A stretch of 64,000 nt of DNA from the NCBI GenBank assembly GCA_024195585.1, contig SWBL01000148.1, forward strand, positions 1 to 64,000. Reading direction: 5' to 3'. The notes beneath the pieces are model-generated. The model saw nothing but the letters and a program-made list of their open reading frames with translations. It was not told the DNA's origin and did not search any database. Both the position numbers and the translations under genes were made by a program. Positions 9,543 through 21,427 of the stretch are shown one piece after another. Within the stretch, counting starts at the first letter, position 1; the number at the start of each line of letters is the position of its first letter. Origin of the DNA: Aureobasidium sp. EXF-3400 (Eukaryota > Ascomycota > Dothideomycetes > Dothideales > Saccotheciaceae).

Positions 9543-12500
9543 CTACTCCTTCTGCTCGTTGTTCAACACCATCTCCACAACAATCTGCGTCTTCTCGAGC
9601 GCAGGATGTTGCATGACGATCTTGATGGTACGACTAGCAGCACCGTAGCCAACCACACCATTGACGATACCGGTGTTGGTACTACCACCGCTCAGGGTAC
9701 CGCCACCGCCGTCGTCGAGACACTTGATGTCTTTGCCTGCAATGATCTGCTTGAGACGGCCATTCTGTGCATTGCGCACTTCGACGAACTCGTTGTCAAA
9801 GAGGACAAGATAAGGCCCGTACAGTGCAGCGCTCTTTGCATTGGCAACAAAGTTCATGACGACTGAACGGCTGATTTCTCCATGCTTGTTAACATAGACT
9901 GCGCAGCGGTTGTAACAGAGCAGGAACTCTTGCTCGGTCAGACGAAGCATGCCAAGCGTCTCCTGTTTCTCGACATGCCGTAGGATGTTGCCAACCTCTG
10001 GAGCCTTCCAATCTGGCACGCTCCAAGGTTGCTTCTTGTCTAAAGTGAGTACCTCGAAGCCCTTGTCTGAGCTGATAGCTAGACTGCTGTGGAAGAGGTT
10101 CATGCCGTGGCATTCAGTACCGATATAAAAGTCGTCATAATCGCGGAAGAACTCTGTGTTGCCTCGTTTGAAGATGCCGCGTTTCTTCTCGGTCGATTTC
10201 TGGTAGATTGGCTCCAAGACCTTGAATGTCGACGAGATACCATCTCTTTTCTTGTAGAAGACCAGAGTTCGATCCTTCATGCGTCCCACAGCGAAGAAAC
10301 CTACGTCTCTACTACCGGAGAGTCTTTGCGGTGCCTTACGTGACGAAGACGTTTCGGCCGCGCCGGTGGATAGAGGCTGGCACACTACGTCGAGATGGTG
10401 TGCATAAAGTACCTTATCGGCTAGAAGTAAGAACAAGTTGAACTCCTCGAGCACAGCGACTTGCGTGACCTTCGTGCCTGCGATTGCCTAGCATTGAAAT
10501 CAGTAAACTTTCTGAGGGTGTTAAGCTTGTACATCACTTACGCGGAACCAACCCCTGGGATTGTCCATCTCGCAACAGTAAACACCGAAGTCTGTACCCA
10601 CTGCAACCATGTGTTTCGTACCGGGATAAGATGTTGTAAAGCTAGTAGCACAGTTGACTCTTGCTCTGCAGATTGGAGCTGGACGACCACTGGCCTTGAA
10701 TCTGTTTTCAACCTCTTTGACAGCACGATCCAGGGGTGTGCTTTTGATTATGACTGGCTTTCCACCCGTGCTTACACCATATTGATCCTTGGTATTTGCG
10801 TTCGAATCGTAGTAGAAGGCAGAATCGGCAATTACCCTGAGACGGAATGGTTCGGCATTCTGAGCAAATAGAGCAGCAGCGTGTTTGGTTTTTGCTTCGA
10901 TGATCTTGTTGTACCATTCGCTTCTACTGCCAGCCGAGGCGGCAAAAAGCGTGTATGGCTCTTTCCCCAGGTGTTTGATGCGGAAGGGGTATAAAACCTT
11001 TTCCGAATCCTTATTGTTGTCGAGCACTGTAGTACTAGAAAGCTTCGAGGGTGCAGATGCGACACTGTTCAGACTTGCCATCGACGAGCCTGTATTAACG
11101 GAAGCCAGAGAGGGGTGAGTTGATTGAGCCGTTGTGATGCGGGCCATCTTACTCAAGTCTGGGCTAGATGGTAGTGGCCTAGATGCCAGAGGGGTAACAC
11201 CTTTGACATATGAGGATCGTACCACGACATCTTCGTTGATGTTCTCCAATACCAGTAGATCCATAGGAATTGGCAATCTCGAGACGTCGTATCTCTCTAC
11301 CTTGTTAGGGGCGCCCTTTTGCGGCACCGAGAGGATCTTGGCAAGAACGAGATAATGATCAAACAGAAGTGCATGGGTTTCAACCCATGTAAAGCGACTA
11401 CCGCCCATCCTCTGTAGATCTCCTTGATAGATAAGTTCTCTTCCAATCGATGTCAGATTCAGCTCGACCTCCGATGAGAATGTAGACCTCAACAAAAGCT
11501 TTTGACTAAGGTCCGAAAGGTCGACCTTCCTTTGCTGATCAGCAACGCGGGAATCGCACTCCAAAGTGACGGTCCGAATTTCCTCGATTGCAGTGGCTAG
11601 ATTAGTCTTTTCCTCGCAATCATGCTGCATGTTTTTGTGAACCGTCTGCAAGAGCAAACCATAACGTTGCAACCTCGTGATAGGAGCCTTGAGATAATTA
11701 TCCCAGCCAAGTTTGTTTGATAGCTTGTTCACACGCGCAGCTTCCACAAAGTTGCGGAAGCTGATGTTCTTCTCGAGCTCTTGCCGCATCAAAGAATTGG
11801 CGCTAGGGAAGCCTGTGGCATATTCGATGTAAGCGATCTTGGCCTTGCGAATCCACTGCCTGAAGATGTCACTGAAGCCCTGAACCCATGGGCCTTGTTC
11901 TTGTTGCCGGTATTTCAGTTGTGGTAGCAGATGCTCGACGTTTGCTTTCTTGACCAAGTCAAGTTTACTGAAAACATCTCGCAAAAACCTCTCCTGGCGG
12001 TTTGGACTGATGATAGAGGGATTGGCAGTGGCCAGTGGATCGCGGTACAATCGGATCATTACATCAAGGTCTCCCATAAAGCCCTCTTCGGTCTGCACAA
12101 TCTCGTGTAGGATGTTCTGTAACTCGATCTCTTTCTTGTCATGACCCTCGACATCCTCTTTCTTGAGCTTATAGAAGGTTGCCCAATCTTCAGAAGCCCG
12201 AGTCGATACAGTCTGCAGGTTGACCTTCTTCAGTGTACGCTGACACTGGTGAGAATAGCAACGACCTGCAAACAGGTGGTTGTGAACTGTGTGCGAGTAG
12301 CACCCATTGAGTGTTAATTGGAAAATGACACCGCTCATATGTCCTGGGTTGAGCCGAACCCATTCTTCAACTGGAACGAGCGTCTGAGAGGCGTACATGT
12401 TCTCGACAACACGGTTACTCAACACTTCTGCATCGGCGATGTTCATTGTAGGGACTTTGTTGGTGAAAAGTGCAACAAGTGCTTCCTTGACCATGGACTC

Positions 12501-14537
12501 TTTCAACTCGGTCATCTTCTCAGGATCTGCAACAAGGAACAGCCATTGGAGGATTGAACTCAATGCCCAAGGTTCTTCACATTTTTTGAAATCGGCACCA
12601 CCCAGCTTTGCAGGATTGAAACGCTTTGTAGGCAGACTAGGCAGATCAAGAGCGACAGTACTTGCGGCAGGGGTATTGTCGAAAGTGTTGTAAATGGAGC
12701 CTCGATAACCTTGCTTAAGTCTACGCTCCTCCGCGTCTGTTTTCGACCTCGCAGGTTGAAGCACTTGAGGTGTTTGACTGTGAGTGAGAAGAGATGCAGA
12801 TCGTGGGAAGGTGCCCGCGCCGCTGTCCATTACGGATGGTGTATAACCGTCAGGAGTCATGCGATACTGGGCCTGGGAAAGAGAATTCGAACGCTGATGA
12901 AGCAAGCTTGTGTTGAGACGAGGAACACCATTATCCGAGACGACTGGAGGAGGAGGCAGAGGTCTGTCGTGGTTATGTGATGAGGGGCCAGGGTGGAAGA
13001 ACATGTCCGGGGGCTCGCCAGGCTGGAGAAGATTGTCTGTAAGGCTATACTCGTCACCCTCATCGAAACTCTGTCTACGATTGAGGGCGTCGGGGTCGGT
13101 CAAACCTCCAGTGCCACCAGCATCAACACGAGCAACCGGTGGCCCACGTGATTGTAGGCTCATAGCATGATCGTATATGCTATCAGGGTTGCTTGAGCCA
13201 ATGGATCGTCGCATCGAGTTCGAAGCAGATAGTGAATTGAGACCGTTAGCTTCCGGACCAGCAGCCAAGGTGCTCGGATCCCCGCCATAGGACATGTGGG
13301 CATCGTAACCACCGCTGAGCGTACTCATGTCCATAGGTACTTCAGTGTCATCCCCTTCGTTGGAGAGATTTGCTAACGAAGAACCATAATAGCCGAAAAG
13401 AGCACTGCCTCGGTTCGCGTCTGCTTCCTGGGCTTCAGCCATACGCATCGCCTCCAGCCCAGCCAGAGCCTCGACGTCGCTTTCATCGCTGTACTCGTTG
13501 ATGATACTTGCAATGGCCATGCTGTCTCGAGAAGGCTGAGTGGTAGGCGTTGTATTGCTTCTCGGTGAGAAAAGAGGTTGCGGACGATCCGATGATGTTT
13601 GCATTTGCGGGCCTTGCCTTCGGGCACTCGAAGCGGCACCAGCGTTGAGCACGGCACTCTCGACTTGATTGAAGAGGTCTTCCTGCGCCTCCTGCTCGGT
13701 TGCGTATGAATCACGAAAGCCAGGTTGGTGGAAGTAGTCACGCTCGACATCTGGTTCCGGGGGGCCTGGAAGCGGGCGATTTTGTGGATGGCGCAATGTG
13801 TCGCTTCTCTGAGGAATATGAGCACTGGCATGAGCTGGCGGAGGAGGCGGTGGACCGGAAGGGGAAGGAAGATAGCTGGGTGAGAATTGGGGAGAGACAG
13901 TAGAATGATATGAGCCATATCCAGAATGCGCAGGTGGTGTGGGGAGGTTCAGTTCATCTGGAGTGGAAGCGTAGGGCACATTTCCGTATGGAGCAGGTTG
14001 TGAACCGTTTGGCGGCGACCAGACATGCGAAGGCGGCGGAGGTGGAGGAGGATAGTAGGCTGAATTGCCTCGCGAATAGTCTGGATATGTATAGGGTTGG
14101 CCTGGTTCGGGCATAGGAATGGGCTCGGAGAAGCGATGCTGGGTCTGATGATAGCCCGCCGAGTGCGGAGGGGACGCAGCGGACGGAGCATAGGAATACG
14201 GGGCGCGCGGTGATTGCGGCGGAGGCTGCGGCGGAAAGGCTGCAGGGTTATAGCCAACATTTGCATAGGCCTGAGGGTTGTATCCGGCATGGGGGGATTG
14301 CGGCGGAGCTTGGTCATTCTGGGGATAATAAGACTGCGACGGGTGGACATAGTCGGCGTAGGAGGGCTGCTGAACGGGGCCTCCGGGAGCAGGATACGAG
14401 CCATAGCCAGTCAATTCGGGCGTCGAGTACGAAGACTGGAGAGCCTGCTGGTGGGCATCGGGTGTACCGTTGGTCGGGGCATAGTGTTGGGCTTGCTGAC
14501 CATGCGACTGGCGTCGATTCGGGCGATTATACGACAT
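9543..14537 (-). CDS. ROM2: Rho1 guanine-nucleotide exchange factor (DEP-DH-PH-CNH, Rom2 type)
   Basis: Two exons (14537..10542 and 10487..9543), split by a 54-nt intron inside the CNH domain, give 1646 residues. Residues 1-640 are disordered and rich in Pro, Gln, Ser and Tyr (many YNP, PPQ, SYA stretches). A DEP domain spans about 645-745 (starting at DFKKCEEPWALSSILQWLF). The DH catalytic domain spans about 800-1000 (IELQNILHEIVQTEEGFMGD). A PH domain begins near 1035 (LIYQGDLQRMGGSRFTWVE) with a long loop. The citron-homology domain (about 1250-1630) ends the protein. This order is diagnostic of fungal Rom1/Rom2 proteins, which load GTP onto Rho1 at the plasma membrane and drive the cell wall integrity pathway and glucan synthesis. 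The length is at the high end because of the long N-terminal region. Confidence 0.95.
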
Positions 14538-15843
14538 GGTGCCTCATTTGAACAGCTGGAGTAGGCGTCTTCAGTCCATCGGTCCTGCGACTGCTACACC
14601 GAGTTTGTTTGCGACCAGCACTGAGCTCCCTTCCTCTTACTCTTGCTCTCTCTAGTCCGCTGACTGGGACTGCAACCTGCACGTGGATCGTTCGCCAGGT
14701 CCGCGAGTCCGCTGTTTGCACCGTAATCAAGTTGCCGTAAGAGATTGATGGCGAGGTCAGAGGTTCATAGGAGAAGACAGCGAGCACAAGACGAGACACA
14801 AGACGAAACGAGCACTGGGTTAATCAAATGCCAAATGCCATGAGCGGTCTGTGCTCGCCAAGTCATCATCTCACCTTCCCAAGAAACACTCCCGCTCCCT
14901 CCTAAGCTCTCACTATTATCTACATGTTGTTAGTGATCGTCGTATCGCGCTTTTGCCGAAGTCCGTTACCTCTTTATCATATCATGTAAGCTCATCTTTT
15001 GCGCAGCGATCTCTTGGGCAATTCATCACAGCTCACCGCGCGGCCGTTAAATAGATGGATGGTTTCGGCAGAGTACCCCACATCATCCTTGACCACCTTC
15101 AATCCCGACTGCTTGTCACGCGTTTAGCCATGCCGAGCACATGTCGTGCTCCATGGCCAAATTTGTTGTCTGGTCGCTCTATTCACCAGTCAAACGCCTA
15201 GGTGTCCATCGATACTGGTGTACCAAGTGTTAGATATGAGAGTAAGCCACATCCGCCCAGCTTCGATCGAGACTTTGACGGCGAAGGGCATCTGAAGTTT
15301 AACCCCGCTACTGTACCCTAGTGGCTTGCCATGTGCTCAAGTTGCAGATGCATACGATCTTTCCTAGCCGCCTGCTGCTCCCTATATGTTTAAAAGCAGC
15401 GAATGGTCTATGTTCCGATTCGCAATCAGTGCACCAACATTCAATCGCGCTTAATCGAGTGCCAAATGGAGTCACCGTCCAACAGATCACTGTTGACTGA
15501 TTTGGTTAGATCGCTCGGCTGTGCAGCGTGGCTGAATGAACCGGATGCGCGGTACTGACGCGCTCCAACCAAACCGCTTTGAGCTTCCATAAGGCAACAC
15601 ATGTGCTCCAATAAGCCTCTCTCTCAGGCAAACCGTTCGTTGATGGTAAGCGTTCCAACTGTCGGCGGTGCAGCGGCGCAGTCATTCCCATGAGCACGTC
15701 TTGGTATGGGTCGTCCGATCCTTCCGGCACAAGTTTGCCTTGGCAATTGGCGCGAATGACATAAAGCAAGCTGCAGCCCGCTGTCAAAGACAGCCTCACT
15801 CATCCCCCCACCTAAGTGCTCTCGAGGTTCTCAAACATCAAAC
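14538..15843. other. Divergent intergenic region, no gene seen
   Basis: 1306 bp between the start codons of the Rho GEF and the annexin. It should contain both promoters and 5' leaders. Open frames here are under 100 codons, overlap on both strands and show no domain pattern. Confidence 0.5.
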
Positions 15844-17136
15844 ATGAGTTACGGATATCCTCAGCAAGGCTACGGCCAACAGTACCCACCTCAAGGGCAG
15901 CCCCAATACCAACAACCCTTCGGTGCCCCTCCTGGTCCTCCTCCCGGCCACTCACCATACCCGCAACAGGGCTACGGCGCTCCCCCGGGCCCTCCTATGG
16001 GTCACCACCCATCGCAGTCATTCGGCGCCCCTCCTGGCCCCCCACCAGGACAGTATGGAGCTCCTCCAGGACCGCCGCCAGGACAATTCGGTGCCCCGCA
16101 AGGACCCCCTCCCAATCAATACGGCCAGCCACAGTATGGTGCCCAATACGGCAGTGGTCCACCTGCTCCGCCGTCAATGGGCTACGTTCCTGGTCAAGTC
16201 GCTCCAATGGACATGTCTCGTCAAGCCGATGATTTGCGAAAAGCCATGAAGGGCTTTGGAACTGATGAGAAGGCGCTCATCGCAATCCTCACACCTATGG
16301 ATCCACTCCAGGCTGCTGGCGTGCGTCAAGCGTTTGCCCAGCGTCATCGCCGCGACCTCATCAAGGACATCGAGTCCGAGACATCAGGCTACTTCCGCGA
16401 TGGTCTCGTGGCCATGGTACGTGGACCGCTCGAGCAAGACGTTCTGAACGCAAACAAGGCGATTAAAGGGTTTGGTACCAAGGAGTCCATTCTCAACGAT
16501 GTGCTCTTGGGCCGCAGCAATGCCGACATGAACGCGATCAAGGCACACTACCACCATGTCTACAAAAAATCTCTTGAATCCGACGTCAAGGGTGACCTAT
16601 CTCTTAAGACCGAGCGTCTCTTCGACATGGTCATAGCAGCACGCCGCAACGAAGAGTCGTCTCCCGTCATTCCCCAACAGGTCGAGGCCGATGTCAGCGA
16701 ACTATACCGTGCCACTGAGGGCAGCAAGATCGGCTGCGATCAAGTTGCTGTCTGTGCCATCCTCACTCAGCGTAGCGATGGTCAGCTCCGTGCCATCTCC
16801 CAGGCATACCGACAGAAATACCACCGCGAACTCGCAGAAGTCTTGAAAAGTAACTTCAGTGGCCACATGGAGGACGCACTATTGTACATTTTACTCAATG
16901 CAGAGGATCGCGCCAAGCACGACGCTCAACTACTCGAGGCTGCTATGTCGGGCATGGGCACGAAAGACGACCTTCTCGTCAACAGGATCGTCAGAATTCA
17001 CTGGGACAAACATCGCATGTCACAAGCACGAGGCGCCTACAGACACTTCTTCCAGCGTGACTTGGCTGACCGCATACGTGGAGAAACAAGAGGCGACTAC
17101 GAGAAGTTAATGGTAGCAACTGTGCAAAGCGCCTGA
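15844..17136 (+). CDS. Annexin with Pro/Gly/Gln/Tyr-rich N-terminal domain
   Basis: A single exon of 430 residues. Residues 1-120 are a low-complexity head built from variants of GAPPGPPPGQ(Y/F), like the heads of human annexins A7 and A11 and of fungal annexin C. Residues 125-430 hold four annexin repeats. Calcium-binding GxGT loops are seen in repeat 1 (KGFGTDEKAL), repeat 2 (KGFGTKESIL) and repeat 4 (SGMGTKDDLL). Repeat 3 has EGSKIGCDQ at that place, so its type II site looks lost. Annexins bind acidic membrane lipids in a calcium-dependent way, and the Tyr/Gln/Pro-rich head may self-associate (inference from A11/A7). No introns are seen, unusual next to multi-exon neighbours. Cytosolic and membrane-peripheral. 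Confidence 0.95.
   Translation: MSYGYPQQGYGQQYPPQGQPQYQQPFGAPPGPPPGHSPYPQQGYGAPPGPPMGHHPSQSFGAPPGPPPGQYGAPPGPPPGQFGAPQGPPPNQYGQPQYGAQYGSGPPAPPSMGYVPGQVAPMDMSRQADDLRKAMKGFGTDEKALIAILTPMDPLQAAGVRQAFAQRHRRDLIKDIESETSGYFRDGLVAMVRGPLEQDVLNANKAIKGFGTKESILNDVLLGRSNADMNAIKAHYHHVYKKSLESDVKGDLSLKTERLFDMVIAARRNEESSPVIPQQVEADVSELYRATEGSKIGCDQVAVCAILTQRSDGQLRAISQAYRQKYHRELAEVLKSNFSGHMEDALLYILLNAEDRAKHDAQLLEAAMSGMGTKDDLLVNRIVRIHWDKHRMSQARGAYRHFFQRDLADRIRGETRGDYEKLMVATVQSA
15850..16180 (+). repeat. Degenerate coding repeats in annexin head (GAPPGPPPGQ units)
   Basis: About eight imperfect units of 30-40 nt coding for PQQGYGAPPGPP, SFGAPPGPPPGQ, YGAPPGPPPGQ, FGAPQGPPPNQ and similar. Codons differ between units, so this is an old expansion and not a recent slippage product. 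Confidence 0.7.
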
Positions 17137-18253
17137 TTCTCCCTACCCAACTGACTTTTACAGTTGCTATTTGATTCTTGATGATTATTAGGGCGGCTTT
17201 GGATTTGGACATCGGGTAGAGGCGTCTCACGACTAACGAATGTTGCGGTGCACCTAAGACTATACCTCCCCTCGGAAGATCAATGTATTTTTTAATCAAG
17301 CAAACTCTTTACTGCAACTTTTCTTCTTACGCAAATAACACCGTGACCAGCGTTTATGCATATTCAAGATCGAGGCGACTAAGAGAAGCCGAACTTGTTA
17401 GGTATGGTGGTACTCACTCTGACAAATAGTTCTCGTGACTAGCACGCTTGCGATCTTTAAATATCTCGACATGTGTTGGTGGGTACTAAATGCAAGAAAA
17501 CGCGTGGTTTATCCGCTGGAGATTGTGACGGCCTCGGTCCTTTCACTGGCTCTCGTTGCAGGGAGCACAAAGAACATGGCAAGATATGAGCCATCTCAGC
17601 CAACTCTGACGTTGCTTCACACGGAATGGCTCGTGGGAAAGTGCTCCTGAGGGTTGCACCAAGATTCGTTCTGGAAAACCTGATAGACCGTAAGTTTTGT
17701 TGCAACGGACTGTTACAAAGGTGAACGCCTGGCTTCTGCACCGAACGTCCACCTGAGTTTCTCTCGTTGCTCAACTCATTGTCGACCTCAAGATGTGGAA
17801 TCTTTGCAGCAGCTCAATTACCTCACGCAAGCTGGTGAAGACACAGAGGCCCAAGGAGTTCATCCCGGTCAAGAACGATGGCATACACCACGCTCGACCT
17901 ATGACAGAACCAAAGCCGACCGACAGCTTCGAGTCTGATATCGCCTGGGTTGAAGCCTGGGATACTCGAAAGAAAATCCGGATTTTCTACTGCTCGAGAG
18001 TGCTGCGGAAGTTACGACGCAAATGCCAAAACACCACCTCATCTTGACATTGGAACAGACGTACAGCAACCTACATCACATGGTATGTTTTGGAGACAGA
18101 AGAACTGATGTGTTCAAAAACCAACGGAGAAAGGTCGAACTCTATGCATTCCTTGCATTAATATTTATGCTTTACACCTCAAAAACTCCCGGCTCCCCAC
18201 AGGAAACGATCATACCAGAAAACAATCAACATCATAATTCCGTCAACAGGTTT
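17137..18253. other. Intergenic, only a weak small ORF
   Basis: 1117 bp between the annexin stop and the DUF1772 stop (convergent). The only ATG-started frame worth a mention is 17793..18047 (plus, 84 codons, MWNLCSSSITSRKLV), listed separately with low confidence. Otherwise I see nothing. Confidence 0.4.
17793..18047 (+). CDS. Possible small hypothetical ORF
   Basis: 84 codons from an ATG, encoding a basic peptide with a run RKKIRIFYCSRVLRKLRRKC near the end. I do not recognise it. It has no signal peptide and no domain. It lies in the convergent gap between annexin and DUF1772 and may be chance; transcript data would settle it. Confidence 0.15.
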   Translation: MWNLCSSSITSRKLVKTQRPKEFIPVKNDGIHHARPMTEPKPTDSFESDIAWVEAWDTRKKIRIFYCSRVLRKLRRKCQNTTSS

Positions 18254-18835
18254 TCAGGGCTTTGCGATCAGAGCAAGAGCACCAGCAACAGCACTGGCAA
18301 TCATGATGGCAGCGCGACCATAGTTCAGCTTGCGCCACTTCAACTGCAGCTCTCTGAACTCAGTCTCGGCGGCCTTCTGTCTGCTATCCTTGTCGGTGCC
18401 ATTGGCAACACCAGCCTTGAGGATCTCTGCCAATTTGGACATTCTCTTGTTCATCGGGACCTGGATCAACAATGCCCAAGCTGTGGTTGCAACATTCAGA
18501 CCAAAAGCGGCAGCGAGCTTGGGAAACTTGGCCTCGGCGATCAGGTTTCCGTCGCGGGCGCGCAGGAATGCGGTGCTGGTGAGGATAAGGTTGGAGAGCG
18601 AGCACAAGGCGTTGAGGGGAGGGAAGAAGTGCTCGCTGTTGTGGAGAAGGTAGGCGGTTTGTTGGGCTGTGTGGTGGATTGGTACGCCGACGACGTGGTC
18701 GGTCAATGTGGGCATGATCAGAGGCGATTGCAGCACTGAACCGCCAAAGTTGACGGCGGCGCCAAGTGTTGCGAAGATCTGGAGAGGTTCGAAGAACCAA
18801 GGGTTGCTGACGATGTTTGATGCTAGAGCGGCCAT
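18254..18835 (-). CDS. DUF1772 (anthrone-oxygenase-like) membrane protein
   Basis: A single exon of 193 residues. Four hydrophobic segments are visible: about 15-40 (FATLGAAVNFGGSVLQSPLI), 75-95 (LNALCSLSNLILTSTAF), 108-128 (LAAAFGLNVATTAWALLIQV) and 172-191 (AAIMIASAVAGALALIA). NKRMSKLAEI follows the third segment, and the residues FGGSVLQSP and the FRELQLKWRKLNYGRA stretch fit the DUF1772 family. Some members are anthrone oxygenases in polyketide clusters; many others are of unknown function. No polyketide synthase is nearby, so a general membrane role is more likely. A TATA-like element lies about 115 bp upstream of the ATG. Confidence 0.85.
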   Translation of the reverse strand: MAALASNIVSNPWFFEPLQIFATLGAAVNFGGSVLQSPLIMPTLTDHVVGVPIHHTAQQTAYLLHNSEHFFPPLNALCSLSNLILTSTAFLRARDGNLIAEAKFPKLAAAFGLNVATTAWALLIQVPMNKRMSKLAEILKAGVANGTDKDSRQKAAETEFRELQLKWRKLNYGRAAIMIASAVAGALALIAKP

Positions 18836-19849
18836 GACTGCTGTGTGTTTGGTTTGTTCTGTGATATGTGTCTTGGTGATTTGAGCAAAGGGTTTGATGT
18901 GTTCGAGAGACAGCGAGAACGTTGATCAAGTACTCTTCCTTGCCTGTTGAGAATATATACACTTCGGACTTCTACATGGGGCCGATGTCTGCAGAAACAC
19001 ATCCATGTTGTCGCATGTGAACGCGGAGTGATCATCATCACAGATCTTCGACACGCCGAGTCTTACCTGCATCATATCACCTGAGCTGAGCATACAAGCT
19101 GTATATGTTCATCATATATATCAGCCAAATGGTATCTTCTCTCTCTGTCTCTCAGCCAGCACAAACATCTGGTGATACATGTGCAACCATGCTGATGCGG
19201 TCATGGTTTCGGTACGGAGAAACGTTGCAGATCCCGCATCTGTCTGCATCAAGAAATCTCCGAACCTTTTGTCGATCTTTGTGCATCTCCCTCTGACTTT
19301 ACCTTTTCACAGACCTGGACTCGTTCTCAGCAGACATGCTTGAGTTTGGTAGATGATACATTCAGTGGCTGAGGCAGATGAATGGCCATTAGGTCACGAT
19401 CTGTAACAAATGTCCTTCACACATTTGACTCTAGAATACTGTGCTCTTTCTACCAAGCGCCTCCAATTCTGTCTAAACAAGGACCAGCTCTTCGAGATCG
19501 AGTTCCCAGGAAATATAGGTCTAGACGTAAGTTTGTGGTTTCTGATATGTATGATACCAATGTCAACCGCTTTGAACACTATGGTTTGGGTGCTCATCTA
19601 TTTATTCTTCTTTGAATTTAAATCATTTTTTCTCAGTAGCACGGAGAAAGACGGAGATAAAGGGTGAGGTTCAGCCAAAATGCAAGCTTGGAACGTGACC
19701 CCAGATTGCAGTTTGATGACGCTGGAAGCTTCGGCCGGCTGTGCAAGTGCTCGTCGCCGCCTTCTTTCTTTCTAATTAACTACCTGAGCATCTCTTTGAT
19801 TCACCCAGAACAAATTACCTTTTCAACCCAACGATTTATCAACACAGCG
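18836..19849. other. Divergent intergenic region, no gene seen
   Basis: 1014 bp between the DUF1772 and Bax-inhibitor start codons. It holds both promoters. Stretches around 19100-19125 are rich in ATAT. No credible ORF. Confidence 0.5.
18950..18960 (-). promoter_or_regulatory. TATA-like element of the DUF1772 gene
   Basis: Reading the minus strand, GTATATATTC lies about 115-125 bp before the start codon at 18835, a usual distance for a fungal TATA box plus a leader. Confidence 0.4.
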
Positions 19850-20721
19850 ATGGCATCCACCGCAAAGTACCAGGCAGCGCCGACGCGCGACTCTTTCGAG
19901 GAGCAGGGTTACAGCCAGCCCCCTCCATCTTACCAGGCAGAAGCCTCTGGCGTTCCTGGAGTCCCTCGAGATGAGGACGACAACGTTCCCGATGACTTCA
20001 AGGTATGTTATATCGCTATATAGAGCACAAGAATCGTCTTGCTAACGTAGTACAGTTTGGTGGCTCTGTTGCCGAAGCAACTCTCGACATCCGCATGCAA
20101 TTCGTCCGCAAGGTCTACTCTATCTTGACCGTCCAGCTTCTCGCGACCGCCGCTCTCTCGTCCGTATCGTTCTTCAGCCCCGGATACAAGGCATGGATTC
20201 AGACCAACCAGTGGATGATGTGGGTTTCGCTGTTCGGCGCCATCGGCTTCATGCTCTTGACTTTCTGGAAGCGCAAGTCGTACCCTACAAATCTTCTGTT
20301 CCTTGCTGGATTCACCGCTATGGAAGCATACTCAATCAGTGTCGTCACATCCTTCTTCGAAAGCAAGATTGTGCTCGAAGCACTCATCTTCACGCTCGGT
20401 ATCTTCATCGCACTCACTCTCTTCGCCTGCCAGACCAAGTACGACTTTACTAGCTGGATTCCTTACCTTGGCGGAGCTCTCTGGATTGTTATCATCTTCG
20501 GATTCATGGCAGCCTTCTTCCCCCACACCAGCACTATCGAGTTGGGATATGGCATCGTTTGTGCGCTCATCTTCAGTGGCTACATCCTCGTCGACACCCA
20601 GCTTATCATGAAGCATTACCACGTTGAGGAGGAGATTGCCGCTTCCATCTCGCTCTACCTTGATATTATCAACCTGTTCTTGGCTATTCTCAGAATTTTG
20701 AACAGCCAGCAAAACAACTAG
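19850..20721 (+). CDS. BXI1: Bax inhibitor-1/LFG family membrane protein (Bxi1 type)
   Basis: Two exons (19850..20002 and 20056..20721; 53-nt intron) give 272 residues. The N-terminal 50 residues are soluble and Pro/Gln-rich (QGYSQPPPSYQAE), as in LFG/TMBIM proteins. Seven hydrophobic segments follow, beginning with VYSILTVQLLATAALSSVSF. The last cytosolic segment contains the family's SGYILVDTQLIMKHYHVEEE, with conserved acidic residues (the D of LVDTQ and the D of LYLDIINLF) that form the proposed pH-sensing calcium-leak pair. Yeast Bxi1/Ybh3 sits in the ER and vacuole or mitochondria and influences calcium handling and stress-induced death. Confidence 0.93.
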
Positions 20722-21427
20722 AGTGGAGCTACAAGCCTATCGAAGTTGAATAACCTGACACATTAATTGATGAATGCGGAGTTTTGGGTGGTGGAATTCA
20801 CTGGGGCAGCTGGTTTGGGATGGGGTTGGGTTCTCTTAGTTTTGCAGTCATACCAAATATACACAAGTTTCATGCTGCATTATTCCCGAAGTTGTTATCA
20901 GATGGATGTGGTCGTCGCCAACTCGGACCATGTCACAAAGTGTCTCAGGCCTGGTCCCCCTCCACCGCACTCGGCCGGGAACCAATGGGATTCGTGCTCG
21001 GTGGACTCGGTGGAGATGGTAAGCTCTGGCGCAAGGGTTAATGGGGGTCGCCAAGGGTCTGGGGTTGGCGGCGTTGCAATCGACTTTTTGATCGTTTCAA
21101 CCGCTGGGTTTTGATACGCGTGTCTTCAGCCATTCACTGCCACGCGCATTAAATCTTTGCTTTCGGAGAGGGAGCTGCTTCTTGTTCGGCCTAATCGCCA
21201 GCTTCCATTTCTCATCACATTGGTCCTTCTTGCATTCGGTGTTTTTGTCTTTGTGCTAAGCTAGACGCCCACTTCTCCGGCTTTACCATCGTCTACTCTA
21301 GACCGTTGAAAGCCAACTGGCCGAACTCTTGCTCCGGTCGACTGCAAAACTCGTCCTCACTCACTCTCGCTCAAGCCCGTCAATGCTGCTTGTCTGATTT
21401 GCTGCATTTAACTGTCGATTTTCGCCA
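20722..21427. other. Intergenic, no gene seen
   Basis: 706 bp between tandem genes. The 21120-21400 part is rich in CTT/TTC, as in fungal core promoters and leaders; it is the Lag1 promoter side. No credible ORF. Confidence 0.45.
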
